Under the pieces are notes generated by a model. The model did no database searches, was not told where the DNA came from, and saw only the letters and a program-made list of their open reading frames with translations. A program made the position numbers and the translations under genes. A DNA stretch of 37,294 bases from Pirellulales bacterium (lineage in GTDB: Bacteria > Planctomycetota > Planctomycetia > Pirellulales > Thermoguttaceae), in the NCBI GenBank assembly GCA_020846145.1, contig JADLEL010000208.1:1-37294 (forward strand), given 5' to 3'. Positions 1 to 8,971 of the stretch are shown one piece after another. How positions within the stretch are numbered: the first letter of the stretch is position 1; each line of letters begins with the position of its first letter.

Positions 1-110
1 AAATGGGACTGTCCCCCTCGCGCCGCGGGAAGGGGACAGGTCCATATTTTCGGCCTACCGTTTGTCCACAAAATACGTTTCCCCGCCGAAAAATGGACCA
101 GTCCCCGACC
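1..110. repeat. GGGACTGTCCCC-type palindromic intergenic repeat
   Basis: Two nested inverted repeats lie here. Positions 3-16 pair with 32-45 (two mismatches), and 32-54 pair with 85-106 with one mismatch and a one-base slip. The shared core is GGGGACNGGTCCAT, followed by TTTTCGGC. The element begins at the window edge and ends about 30 bases beyond the stop of the minus-strand gene at 140-1354. It could therefore act as a transcription end or be a dispersed REP-like element. No coding potential was seen. Confidence 0.6.
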
Positions 111-139
111 AGGGTGTGAACGCTTACGATTTTATAAGA

Positions 140-1354
140 TTAAGGATCTTGCCGGGGGGAGAAGGCGAGGGCCTCGATTTCGACGAGCAATTCGTCGCGG
201 CAGACGTCGGCCACGACGTAGATCGTCGGCAGTTCGCCCCACCGCTTTCGGCAGATCGCCCGCGCCCGCTCGAAATCTTCCGGCCGTTTGATATACACGC
301 GGGCCAACGCCAAATCGTCGAGCGCGGCGCCCATGCCGGGAAAACCGTGCCGGCGGAAATTGTCGGGGGCGATGAGAACCTCGATGTTATCGATCGTTTG
401 CTGAGTCTGCCGCTCGAAGTCGTCGGCGTGGCGGGTATCGGACGCGGTGATGCTGGCGGTGCCGGAGATGAACGTGCAGACCGCGTCGCCGGATGCAACG
501 GCCATCGCCCGGGCGAATTTCGGGCTTTCAGGTCCGTACTGATGGGCGTAGTCGCAAGCGGCGGTTTGCCGGGGATTTTCCAGCGGAACGAGCACCGTGC
601 CGGGCCGCGCGGACTGGAGTGCGAGGCAGCCGATGGCGACCTCATTGTCTTGCGTGCCGATGCCCGTGCTGGCGGGAAACACGGGCCGGTTCCATTCGCC
701 GGGAACGCGGCCGTCGGCGAAATCGACGTTTCGATAATAATCGGTGCGGGCGCGGTTCAGTTCGAGGTATCGGGAGGTTTGCCCATCGGGGGCCGTGATG
801 TTGCCGAGGTAGAGCCACGTGCGCAGGACGTCGCCAAACCGCAGGCCGACGCCGTGCAGCCGTTCGCCGGCGGAGTGGAAGGCGGAAAGCGAGCGGTCGT
901 ACACCGCTTCCGCCGCGGTTGCGGGGAGGACATTCGCGAGGTAGGCCCAAGTATTCCCCCGATGCCGGACGAGGGTCATTTCCTCGCCGCGGCGTTCGAT
1001 ATGGAGTTCGTTCTTGCCGCCCGCGATGCCCCAGGCTTCGATCGCCAGGTGATAACCCGCGCAGGGAGGTTGAGCGAGATACGCGGTTGCCGGGAGATTT
1101 TTTGCATAAAATTCGCGGATTCTCCGCCGGCAATCGGGCAAGGCCCGGAGGTCATCGAGAAAAACCGTCTGCATCACGATCGATCCGACGAAGCCCTCTT
1201 GATGGTAGATCGCGTCGAGGCTTTGCAGCGTCTCCTCGGCCTGTTCCGCGAAATTCGCGCCGCGGCGGGGGCGCGCCGCGGCGAAGATCTGGCGCGCGCC
1301 GTCGAATTCGACGACGGAATAACCGATGCCTTCGCGGAAATCTTTGCGGATCAT
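140..1354 (-). CDS. RidA/YjgF-superfamily protein, FkbO/Hyg5 chorismatase-like
   Basis: This is a 404-residue protein with no signal peptide, so it is probably cytoplasmic. Two RidA-like halves are visible, roughly residues 15-125 and 150-400. The second half contains TWLYLGNI (179-186), an R-Y-LELNRARTDYY stretch (195-207), FPASTGIG (226-233), SGTASI (297-302) and a C-terminal DELLVEIEA (387-395) typical of the RidA fold. A double RidA-like fold with the PAS(T/A)GIG signature is characteristic of the chorismate-hydrolysing FkbO/Hyg5/XanB2 group. Substrate specificity cannot be read from sequence. The start has a GAGG six bases upstream and lies only 11 bases after the stop of the preceding PPC-domain gene, which suggests the last gene of an operon. 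It could instead be a non-catalytic or imine-deaminase relative. Confidence 0.7.
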   Translation of the reverse strand: MIRKDFREGIGYSVVEFDGARQIFAAARPRRGANFAEQAEETLQSLDAIYHQEGFVGSIVMQTVFLDDLRALPDCRRRIREFYAKNLPATAYLAQPPCAGYHLAIEAWGIAGGKNELHIERRGEEMTLVRHRGNTWAYLANVLPATAAEAVYDRSLSAFHSAGERLHGVGLRFGDVLRTWLYLGNITAPDGQTSRYLELNRARTDYYRNVDFADGRVPGEWNRPVFPASTGIGTQDNEVAIGCLALQSARPGTVLVPLENPRQTAACDYAHQYGPESPKFARAMAVASGDAVCTFISGTASITASDTRHADDFERQTQQTIDNIEVLIAPDNFRRHGFPGMGAALDDLALARVYIKRPEDFERARAICRKRWGELPTIYVVADVCRDELLVEIEALAFSPRQDP

Positions 1355-1365
1355 TCGCAGCCTCG

Positions 1366-3663
1366 TTATCGGACGGGATCGGTAATCTCAAAGGGGATGG
1401 CGGGCAATGTGCCTAAGGGGACGCGCCTTTTGCCGGTTTGCGGTTTCCCCTTTTCGGAAGTGATGCTTCTTTCGATGGAGACATCGACCAGCAGATTCCC
1501 TTTCTGGCCGGATTTTACCTTCTCGGCGTCGGCGTGAAGCAAGAGGTCCAAGCCCTCGGAGCCGGACGACACCTTTTCAACTATGATTCCCTCCGGCGGA
1601 TCCTTCAACGTCAATTGAAGTTGATTCAACATCGGTCCGCGGGGGCCGGAGAATCGCAGCGCGGCCGTTTGGCCGGCGGGGATCTTCAGGAGGCCTTGCC
1701 CGGCGTATCGAAGCTGGAGCTGGGGCGGGACGCGGCGGATTACCGTTACCAATAATCGCTCCGCGGGCACGAGATGATGGTAGAAGAATGCTTGCATCAG
1801 GTCGTCGGCGGGCACGGCTTGACGGACGATCTCCCGGCCGTCGATCACCGCGCGACCTTCCACGTCGAAGCTAATGGGCTCCGGGGAGGAGAATTGCGGG
1901 GCGGTCAGCGTGATTTTGACTTGATCCTCCTTGGCGGGAATGCGGGGATCGCGGCTTAAGGAAAATCCCTTGGGCGCGTTTTTCAGGGAAAGGAGGATGT
2001 CTCCCGCGAAGCCGTCTTTTCGCAAGGCATAGACGGTGATCGGAACGGAGCCGCCGGCGCGGACGTTGATGGCGGAGGGGACGACGCGGAGGGCAAAATC
2101 GGGGCGCGGCGCGCCGAGGCGGAGGCGGTAAGCGTACTCCGCGCCGCCTTTGTGCTGGGCATCGCCGAGCGAAAAATAATACGCGCCCGCGGCGGGCAAT
2201 TCGGCGGTCAGGTAGGAATCGGCGTGGTGCGTGCTAAGTCCATCGCCCTTATCGGCACAATCGTCGTTAATGGCCAATTGCCGGCCGTCTGCATCGGCGA
2301 GTTTGAGGGTGGAATCCAAGGGGGAACCGAGCTTGCGGGCATCGACTTGGGCGACGATTTTTTGGCCCGCCCGGCCTTCGAAGCGGAAGATGTCTAAGTC
2401 GCCGGGCGCGTCGATGCGGCCGTTGACGACGATCGGCAGCGCGACGGATTGGGCCGCGGCCGGGGCATTGTTCGGTTCGATTTCGCGGCATTCGGGGAGC
2501 GTATCGACTGCGAAGGACAGGCGGTCTAAGAGCAGCGTTCCCTTTTTGTTGACCGAGATCGGAAAGATGCGCGAAGCGGCGCCGTTCGAGGAGGCGGTTT
2601 TGGGGGCCAGGAGGTCGGCATCCACCGTAAGTTTGTTGAGCGGGAGGTTCCAGCCCGTGAGATCGACGGCGGTTTGCGCGCCGGCGGGGCCGCCGAGCGG
2701 GAAGATGCTCGATACGAAGGGGAGTTCGCCCACGACGATGCGATAGACGAAATCTTCGCGGCCGCGATAGAGCGCGTCGCGGATTTCAAGCACGTAAGCG
2801 CCGTCCCGGGGAATTTTGCAGGAGAGCACCGGATCGGGATGAAAGCGGTAATCGTCGTCGTAGGCCAGCTCATTCCCGGAGGAATCGTAAAGCGCTGCGG
2901 CGGCTTGGAACCAGCCGGGGACGGCATCGGCCAGATAGGGTATCAGCTTTCGTGCGGCGACGGCGACGACCAACTGCCGTCCCTTGCGGGCTTGGAAGCG
3001 ATAGCGATCTACGTCGCCGGGGAGGATTTGTCCGTTCAGCACGGCGGGCAGCGCGAAGTTCATCTCGATTTCGGGCTTCCGGGGCGGAGGATTGAAATTT
3101 CTTCTCAAACCCGCGGCGAAAGGCGGCTCGTCGGTTTTTTCCGGCTCCTTCTCGCGGAACTCCGACAATTGGCCGACGTGAAAGGCGAGCGGATTCGACA
3201 ATCCATTGGCGGTTTCCAGCCGCAGTTCGCGCGGTTCAAGCGCGGCGCCGGCATCGACGACGATTTCGAGCGTGGCTTTTTCGGCGATGCCGGGGTTCAT
3301 AAGATTCCGGGCCGCGGCGAGTTTTTGGCGGATTTCGACCATTTCCTTGACGAGGGCGGGATTTCTCGGTTGTTTCTGCAATTCCTCGATCTTTTGCCGC
3401 AACTCGTTGATCTGCCGGGGATTGAGCGGTTTTACCAAGGAGACGACTTTGGCGCGGATGCCGCCGCCGGAGACGAAGACTTTGGCTTCTTCGTCGAGGA
3501 ATTGCCCGCCGACGGTGATTTGGAAAGTTTCGCCCTGCCGGCCGCCGGCGGGATAGAGATACCCGATGCGCGGCGCGTTCTGTTGCTGCTGCGCCTGCAA
3601 GGCAGGTACGGAGGTCAAGAGGAGAAGCGAGGCGAAAATGGGGAAACGGCGAATTGGAATCAT
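1366..3663 (-). CDS. Secreted PPC-domain protein (planctomycete type)
   Basis: This is a 765-residue secreted protein. The start at 3663 is chosen because an AGGA lies nine bases upstream. An in-frame ATG 21 bases further upstream lacks that support. A signal peptide covers residues 1-24 (hydrophobic FASLLLLTSVPALQA). After it comes an IPT/TIG-like segment (PRIGYLYPAGGRQGETF), interrupted by a helical K/E/Q-rich stretch near residues 80-125. Two bacterial pre-peptidase C-terminal (PPC) type beta domains follow, around 215-330 and 410-540, each with the G-DVDRYRF or GDLDIFRF signature. No catalytic domain is seen. In planctomycetes such proteins are commonly encoded beside DUF1501 and DUF1549/DUF1553 genes, as here. 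The function is unknown; an extracytoplasmic binding or scaffold role is an inference. Confidence 0.8.
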   Translation of the reverse strand: MIPIRRFPIFASLLLLTSVPALQAQQQQNAPRIGYLYPAGGRQGETFQITVGGQFLDEEAKVFVSGGGIRAKVVSLVKPLNPRQINELRQKIEELQKQPRNPALVKEMVEIRQKLAAARNLMNPGIAEKATLEIVVDAGAALEPRELRLETANGLSNPLAFHVGQLSEFREKEPEKTDEPPFAAGLRRNFNPPPRKPEIEMNFALPAVLNGQILPGDVDRYRFQARKGRQLVVAVAARKLIPYLADAVPGWFQAAAALYDSSGNELAYDDDYRFHPDPVLSCKIPRDGAYVLEIRDALYRGREDFVYRIVVGELPFVSSIFPLGGPAGAQTAVDLTGWNLPLNKLTVDADLLAPKTASSNGAASRIFPISVNKKGTLLLDRLSFAVDTLPECREIEPNNAPAAAQSVALPIVVNGRIDAPGDLDIFRFEGRAGQKIVAQVDARKLGSPLDSTLKLADADGRQLAINDDCADKGDGLSTHHADSYLTAELPAAGAYYFSLGDAQHKGGAEYAYRLRLGAPRPDFALRVVPSAINVRAGGSVPITVYALRKDGFAGDILLSLKNAPKGFSLSRDPRIPAKEDQVKITLTAPQFSSPEPISFDVEGRAVIDGREIVRQAVPADDLMQAFFYHHLVPAERLLVTVIRRVPPQLQLRYAGQGLLKIPAGQTAALRFSGPRGPMLNQLQLTLKDPPEGIIVEKVSSGSEGLDLLLHADAEKVKSGQKGNLLVDVSIERSITSEKGKPQTGKRRVPLGTLPAIPFEITDPVR

Positions 3664-3714
3664 AAGCAACGTCCTCGTTCCCATGCGGCGCGTTAAACCG
3701 TAAAAAAATGAATC

Positions 3715-3813
3715 ACCACGGAGGCACGGAGAACACGGATTAAAAACGAAAATATTTGCTCAATTCATCATTCATCATTCCTACTTCATCATTTTTCTCC
3801 GTGCCTCCGTGTT
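3715..3813. repeat. CACGGAGG inverted-repeat element, copy 1
   Basis: The left arm carries ACCACGGAGGCACGGAG and the right arm CTCCGTGCCTCCGTGTT. They are separated by a spacer containing CATCATT repeats. The element is nearly the same as the one at 5274-5381, including the spacer, and lies in the gap between the DUF1501 gene and the PPC-domain gene. Transcribed as RNA it would form a long hairpin. Confidence 0.8.
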
Positions 3814-3889
3814 GAATTTTCTTTCCTGAAAGTCTCTTCCTCGGGTTATTTCGGTGGACTTACGCCGTGCTAGCTCATTCTACTTTCCA

Positions 3890-5245
3890 TTACATAATTT
3901 CAATCAAACGCCCGCCGGACTTCACGCCGTCGGCCGAAGTGGGCGTTACCTGGACGGGCAGGCCCTGGGGATGGGGCAACTTGGCGTTCAAGTCGATGCC
4001 GATCAGTTCGTACATGCCGGCGATCAAATCGCTCGGATAAACGGGCCGATTCTTGACCTGCTCGCCTTTGGCGTCGGTTTCGCCGACCACGCGGCCGCCC
4101 TTGAATCCGCCGCCGGCCACCAGCGCGGAAAAGGCTTGCCCCCAATGATTGCGGCCGCCGTTCCAGGGCGCTTCCCATTGTACTTTCGGCGTTCTGCCGA
4201 ATTCGCCGCCGCACCAGACGATGGTGCTTTCGAGCAATCCGCGGTCGGAGAGGTCGGCAAGCAGCGTGGCGAGGCCTTTGTCCAGTTGGGGCAGTTTCTG
4301 CCGCATGGCTTGGAAATTCTGCTTGTGGGTATCCCAACCTTTGAAGTTGATGGTAACGTAGGGGACGCCTTTTTCGACCAGCCGCCGCGCCATCAGGCAC
4401 GACTGCCCGAAAGTGTTGCGGCCGTAACGCTCGCGGAGGTCGTCTTTTTCCTGGGCCAAATCGAAGAGTTTGCCCGCGTCGCCCAAGATCAGGTCGTAGG
4501 CTTGTTCCTCCGATTTCGCCAGGGCGGCAAGCGCGGCGTTGCCTCTCATCGCGCGGCCGAAAGTATCGAGCTTGTGGAGCAGTTCGCGGCGGTCGCGTTG
4601 CTGTTCGTCGGAGACGCCTTGGGCGACGACGCCTTCGACCGCGAAGCGGGCTTGCGCCGGATCGCCGCCGGTGGCGAAGGGCTTGTAGCGCGAGCCGAGA
4701 AAGCCGGCTTCGGAAAATCTGCCCTGCGGTTCGGTGAGCACGATATAAGGCGGGATGAGGCCCTGGTAGCCGGCGTCGTAGCCGCGGAACAACGAAACGA
4801 TCGTGCCGGCGCTGGGATACACTTCCCGCTCGCCGGGCTTCCGGCCGGTTTGGACCATGTAGGCCGCCGTTTCGTGGGCGTTGATGCCGTGGGTCATGCC
4901 GCGGATGATGGCATATTTATCGGCCTGTTTGGCGAGCAAGGGGAGCAACTCGCCGATGACGATCCCGTCCACGTTGGTGGCGATCGGCTTGTTCAGCGGG
5001 CCGCAGTAGTCGTTGCCCGCCGCCGGCTTGGGATCGAACGTATCGAGATGCGAGGGGCCGCCCCACATCCAGATTTGAATGACCGATTTGGCCTTGGCCT
5101 TGACGTTGGCCGGCGGCGCCGCGCCTAGGAGCGGGCTGCTCAATCCGTGCGCCAAGAATAATCCGGCCGCGCCGGCAATGCCGTGGCGCAAGGCTTCGCG
5201 GCGGGAAAAAAAGATACCGGATTTTGTTGTAGGATTCACATTCAT
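3890..5245 (-). CDS. DUF1501 family Tat-exported protein
   Basis: This 451-residue protein is of the DUF1501 family (alkaline-phosphatase/sulfatase-like fold, abundant in planctomycetes). The twin-arginine signal is FSRREALRHG with a following hydrophobic stretch (AGAAGLFLAHGLSS), so export of a folded protein is expected. Family hallmarks are IQIWMWGGPSHLDTFDPKP, the IRGMTHGINAHETA block, FKGWDTHKQNF, the CGGEFGRTP motif and the GRNHWGQAFSALVAGGG motif. The start at 5245 is preferred over an ATG at 5278, because 5278 lies inside the repeat at 5274-5381. No strong ribosome site is seen for either. The gene follows the DUF1549/DUF1553 gene, the usual planctomycete pairing. The biochemical role of the pair is not established. 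Confidence 0.92.
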   Translation of the reverse strand: MNVNPTTKSGIFFSRREALRHGIAGAAGLFLAHGLSSPLLGAAPPANVKAKAKSVIQIWMWGGPSHLDTFDPKPAAGNDYCGPLNKPIATNVDGIVIGELLPLLAKQADKYAIIRGMTHGINAHETAAYMVQTGRKPGEREVYPSAGTIVSLFRGYDAGYQGLIPPYIVLTEPQGRFSEAGFLGSRYKPFATGGDPAQARFAVEGVVAQGVSDEQQRDRRELLHKLDTFGRAMRGNAALAALAKSEEQAYDLILGDAGKLFDLAQEKDDLRERYGRNTFGQSCLMARRLVEKGVPYVTINFKGWDTHKQNFQAMRQKLPQLDKGLATLLADLSDRGLLESTIVWCGGEFGRTPKVQWEAPWNGGRNHWGQAFSALVAGGGFKGGRVVGETDAKGEQVKNRPVYPSDLIAGMYELIGIDLNAKLPHPQGLPVQVTPTSADGVKSGGRLIEIM

Positions 5246-5273
5246 GATATTCACTGCGCTTGAATCGATGATT

Positions 5274-5381
5274 AACACGGAGGCACGGAGGACACGGAGG
5301 AAAAACGAAAAGATTTGCTCAATTCATCATTCATCATTCCTCCTTCATCATTTTTCTCCGTGTCCTCCGTGTCTCCGTGTT
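5274..5381. repeat. CACGGAGG inverted-repeat element, copy 2
   Basis: The arms of about 31 bases are AACACGGAGGCACGGAGGAC... and its complement ending CTCCGTGTCTCCGTGTT, with one or two differences between them. The spacer is a CATCATT-rich segment shared with the copy at 3715-3813. It occupies nearly the whole gap between the DUF1549/DUF1553 and DUF1501 genes, so it lies within the probable operon transcript. Confidence 0.85.
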
Positions 5382-5423
5382 GCAATATATATTTGGTTTC
5401 TCTGCTTCATTAACCGCGTCAAC

Positions 5424-7019
5424 TCAATGACGATATAAAAACTCCGCACTATTCATCAAGGCCCAGGTAACGTCCAACAGCGGACGCCTGCCGCCGCGAA
5501 CCGGCTGGGAGTAATCTCGCAAGACGAGCAACTCGTCGGCGGTCGGGGGGCGCGAAAGGATCGTCAGATACAGCTCTTCCACGATCTCGCGCGGTTTTTT
5601 CTTCGCTTGCAGCAATTCGCGGAGCTTGTCGCTTTGTTCGAGCTTCCGCCGGATATGGCTCGAATTCAAAAGGTGCAGGCTTTGCGCGGCCGAGGGGCGG
5701 TTGTTGCGCTCCGATTCGAGGCCGGTATCGCGCGACGGCCGGCCGAAAGTTTCGAGAAACGTGCTGCCGATGCTGCCGTCGGCCAACTCGATCGAACGCC
5801 GGTTTTCGGGAATGAACGTGAAGGGCTCAGGAATCGGACTGGAGTATTGCTCGGTCGTGCCGGTGATGCGGCACAAGGCGTCGATCAGCACTTCGGCGTC
5901 GAGCCGGCGGGGGAGATAATGGGCGAATTCGGCGTCCTTGGGCGACGGGTCCGTCGCGGGGATCGACGAAAGTTGATAGGTTTTCGAGTTTAATATCAGG
6001 CGAAAGAGGCGTTTTAGGTCATAATGGTTATTGACCAATTCCCGCTCTAAATAGGCCAGCAGTTCGGGATTGCTCGGCGGATTGTCGGTGCGGATGTCGT
6101 CCGGCTCGTGGATGATGCCCCGTCCCAGGAGCCAGGACCAGACGCGGTTTGCGATGTTCCGCGTGAAGTAGGGATTTTTCGGAGAGATCAGCCAATTCGC
6201 AAAAATTTCGCGGGGATCTTGATCGGGGAGCAATCGGGTGGGCGTACCGTCGGGGAATTGTGCGTTCGCGATTTCGGCTTCAGCCGCGGATTTTTCGGCC
6301 GGTTTCGCGGCGTCCTTGGCGGGCGCGAGCTGCACGATTTCCTCTTTCCACTGCTCGGTGGCCTTGTATTCGATGCGGGAGAAAAAGACCGCCATCGCGT
6401 CCCAGCGCTCCTTGGGCCAGGTATCCGGCCGCACGCCCATGAAATTGAGCGCCACGGCCTGCGCCACGGCCGCCGGCTCGCGGCTTTGCAGGGCGCGGTA
6501 GAAATTCACCTGCGGGACGTTAAAATTGCTGCCGCTGGCGGTAAGCAGTTCGCGGACGAAGCGATCGTAGGGCACGTTCTGCTTGATGCACGTGCGAATC
6601 CAACGGTGATAACCCTGCACCGCATTGGGCCACAGATTGATGGGATACTCCGACTTGACCCGCAGCAGGTCGCTCCATTTCACGGCCCAGTAATCGGCGA
6701 ACTCGGTGCGCTCGAGCAGGCGGTCGATGAGCTTGCCGCGTTTTTTCGGGTCGCGATCGGCGAGGAAATCTTTCGCCTCTTGCGCGGTGGGGAGCGTGCC
6801 GATGGCGTCGAGATAGACGCGGCGGACGAACACGGCGTCGGAGCAGAGGGGAGCCGGGGGAATTCCGAGCCGCTTAAGACGGCCGAAGACCAGATCGTCG
6901 ATTTTGCCTTGCGGCGCAAGGGAGGCGTTGCTCTCGAAGGGTGGCACCGGCTCTCTGGCGGCCCCTCTTTCGGTAAGGGATGCCGTCAACATTACCGCGA
7001 GAACTAAACGAGCTTTCAT
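5424..7019 (-). CDS. DUF1549/DUF1553 (PSCyt2-PSD1) secreted protein
   Basis: This is a 531-residue protein with an N-terminal signal peptide (about residues 1-22). The DUF1549/PSCyt2 region is near residues 37-215, with IDDLVFGRLKRLGI, FVRRVYLDAIGTLPT and YWAVKWSDLLRVKSEYP. The DUF1553/PSD1 region is near 260-525, with FANWLISPKNPYFTRNIANRVW, GRGIIHEPDDIR, RRLDAEVLIDAL, FGRPSRDTGLESERN and the C-terminal NSAEFLYRH. It lacks the N-terminal cytochrome c (PSCyt1) domain and CxxCH motif present in longer relatives. It is the first gene of the minus-strand cluster that continues with DUF1501. The family has no settled biochemical function. The start has no strong Shine-Dalgarno sequence. Confidence 0.93.
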   Translation of the reverse strand: MKARLVLAVMLTASLTERGAAREPVPPFESNASLAPQGKIDDLVFGRLKRLGIPPAPLCSDAVFVRRVYLDAIGTLPTAQEAKDFLADRDPKKRGKLIDRLLERTEFADYWAVKWSDLLRVKSEYPINLWPNAVQGYHRWIRTCIKQNVPYDRFVRELLTASGSNFNVPQVNFYRALQSREPAAVAQAVALNFMGVRPDTWPKERWDAMAVFFSRIEYKATEQWKEEIVQLAPAKDAAKPAEKSAAEAEIANAQFPDGTPTRLLPDQDPREIFANWLISPKNPYFTRNIANRVWSWLLGRGIIHEPDDIRTDNPPSNPELLAYLERELVNNHYDLKRLFRLILNSKTYQLSSIPATDPSPKDAEFAHYLPRRLDAEVLIDALCRITGTTEQYSSPIPEPFTFIPENRRSIELADGSIGSTFLETFGRPSRDTGLESERNNRPSAAQSLHLLNSSHIRRKLEQSDKLRELLQAKKKPREIVEELYLTILSRPPTADELLVLRDYSQPVRGGRRPLLDVTWALMNSAEFLYRH

Positions 7020-7205
7020 GTTTCAATCCGGCTGCAGCGGCGGCTTCTCGGCGTGATGCCCTCGATTTTAGTATAATCCACCAACCGATTTAACACCAGT
7101 TGGAACCTATTGTTTCGCATGAAACCGAATTGGTATGGCATCTAGGCGGGAATAACGTTCTAATTTCGCAGGGAATCGAGCAAAAATTTTGTTCGGGAGC
7201 GAGAA

Positions 7206-8897
7206 ATGCCGTGGGTACAGGTTTACGATCCGGCGGGGGCGTGGTTTTTTTCGTCGCTGGTGGCGGGACTGCCGATTCTGATGCTGCTCGGCTTGCTGGT
7301 AATGGGCATATCGGCGCCGCGGGCGGCGTTGGCGGGCCTGGCGACGGCGCTCCTGGTCTCGGTGTGGTTCTTCGGCATGCCCTTCGAAGCCGCGGCGGCC
7401 GCAGCCGGCTACGGAGCGGCTTTCGGTTTGCTACCGATCGGCTGGATCGTGCTGGCGGCCGTGTTTCTGTTTCATCTGACGGTGCGATCGGGCCAGTTCG
7501 AGGTCGTCAAGCAGTCGGTGGCGGCGATTTCGCCCGACCGGCGAGTGCAAGCCCTGTTGATCGCCTTCTGCTTCGGCACTTTTTTGGAAGGGGCGGCCGG
7601 ATTCGGCACGCCGGTGGCCATTTCGGCGGCAATCCTAATCGGCATCGGTTTTTCGCCGTTCTATGCCGCGGTGTTGGCCTTGCTGGCCAATACGTCGCCG
7701 GTGGCGTTTGGGGCCTTGGGAACGCCGATCATCACGCTCGGCGAAATTTCCGGCATCGACAAAATGCTCCTCAGCCAAATGGCGGGCCGCCAGCTCCCAT
7801 TCTTTTCTCTTGTTATTCCGCTGTGGATGGTTTGGGTGATGTCCGGCTGGAGAGGCGTGAAGGGGTGCTGGCCGGCGATTCTGGTTTGCGGCGGCAGTTT
7901 CGCCACGATTCAATTCGCCGTGTCGAATTTCCACGGCCCGATGCTGGTGGACGTGCTGGGCGGCGTGGGATCGCTCGTGGCGACCACGGTTTTTCTCCGC
8001 TTCTGGCAGCCGAAGAACTTATGGCGATTTCCCGAAGAGAGAACGCCGCAGGAGAAAAATCGGCCGCCGTTGGGAGCGGGCAAAATCGCGTATGCGTGGA
8101 TGCCGTGGATCATTCTCTCGGCGATGGTGTTCCTCTGGGGCTTGCCCTCGTGGAAAACGATGCTCGACGGCGGGACCGCGAATCGCCCGAACCTGCTCGC
8201 CGGGATCAGCAAGGTTTCGTTCGAGACGCCCGCGCTGCATCAGCGGATTTACCGGACTGCGCCGGTGGTCGAAGTGCCGGAAGGCTCCGACCGCGCGGCG
8301 AAGGCGGAAGACGCCATCTTCCACCTGAATTGGCTTTCGGCGACGGGCACGGGAATTTTTTTGGCGGCGGTGCTTTCGGCATTTTGGCTGCGGATCGGTC
8401 CGTTTGTATTCCTGCGGCAATTCGGCGAGACGTTGTTTCGCGTCCGCTGGGCGCTGGCGACCATCGCCTGCATGTTGGCGCTGGCGTTCACCACGAAGTA
8501 TAGCGGGGCCGACGTAACGCTGGGGCTGGCCTTCACGCGGAGCGGCTGGTTCTACCCGTTTTTCGCTCCGCTGCTCGGCTGGCTCGGCGTGGCGCTCACC
8601 GGTTCCGATACCTCGGCCAACGCTTTGTTCGGGAGCTTGCAGCGGATCACCGCCACGCAATTGGGGCTGGATCCGATTTTGATCGTGGCCAGCAACAGCA
8701 CCGGCGGGGTGATGGGCAAGATGATCGACGCCCAGAGCATCGTCGTCGCCGCGGTCGCCACGCAGCAAACGGGCAGCGAAGGCCGGATATTGCGCTTCAT
8801 CTTTCCGCACAGTTTGGCGCTGGCGATCGCCATCGGCGTTTTGACCTTGCTGCAAGCCTACGTTTTTCAAGGGATGATCCCGGCGGGGAAGTTTTAG
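7206..8897 (+). CDS. lctP: L-lactate permease (LctP/LldP family)
   Basis: This 563-residue inner-membrane protein has about 12-14 hydrophobic segments. The family core is present: FGTFLEGAAGFGTPVAISAAIL (starting near residue 123), LLANTSPVAFGALGTPI with the following ITLGEISGID, and the C-terminal GSDTSANALFGSLQ block (near 466) followed by SNSTGGVMGKMIDAQSIVVA. The family imports lactate (and often glycolate) with protons. The length is normal (E. coli LldP 551). GGGAG ends six bases before the ATG. The gene is divergent from the DUF1549/DUF1553 gene. The 186-base gap holds a TATAAT at 7072-7077 without a convincing -35. No lactate dehydrogenase gene is adjacent. Confidence 0.93.
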   Translation: MPWVQVYDPAGAWFFSSLVAGLPILMLLGLLVMGISAPRAALAGLATALLVSVWFFGMPFEAAAAAAGYGAAFGLLPIGWIVLAAVFLFHLTVRSGQFEVVKQSVAAISPDRRVQALLIAFCFGTFLEGAAGFGTPVAISAAILIGIGFSPFYAAVLALLANTSPVAFGALGTPIITLGEISGIDKMLLSQMAGRQLPFFSLVIPLWMVWVMSGWRGVKGCWPAILVCGGSFATIQFAVSNFHGPMLVDVLGGVGSLVATTVFLRFWQPKNLWRFPEERTPQEKNRPPLGAGKIAYAWMPWIILSAMVFLWGLPSWKTMLDGGTANRPNLLAGISKVSFETPALHQRIYRTAPVVEVPEGSDRAAKAEDAIFHLNWLSATGTGIFLAAVLSAFWLRIGPFVFLRQFGETLFRVRWALATIACMLALAFTTKYSGADVTLGLAFTRSGWFYPFFAPLLGWLGVALTGSDTSANALFGSLQRITATQLGLDPILIVASNSTGGVMGKMIDAQSIVVAAVATQQTGSEGRILRFIFPHSLALAIAIGVLTLLQAYVFQGMIPAGKF

Positions 8898-8971
8898 AGA
8901 CGGATGAAGATAACTGAAGACCTATTACAAGCTCTATATCGAATCGTTTAACTTTCATAAGCGAGGGATCT

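Noticed and set aside
62..1537. Long plus-strand open frame opposite the RidA-like gene
   Set aside because: The minus strand encodes a recognisable family with a good ribosome site; the plus frame shows no family motif.
3854..5128. 424-codon plus-strand frame opposite DUF1501
   Set aside because: It is a shadow of the DUF1501 coding sequence; it has no recognisable domain.
3715..5381. CRISPR-like array suggested by repeated CACGGAG and CATCATT motifs
   Set aside because: The copies are two separated inverted-repeat elements, with no regular direct repeats, unique spacers or cas genes.
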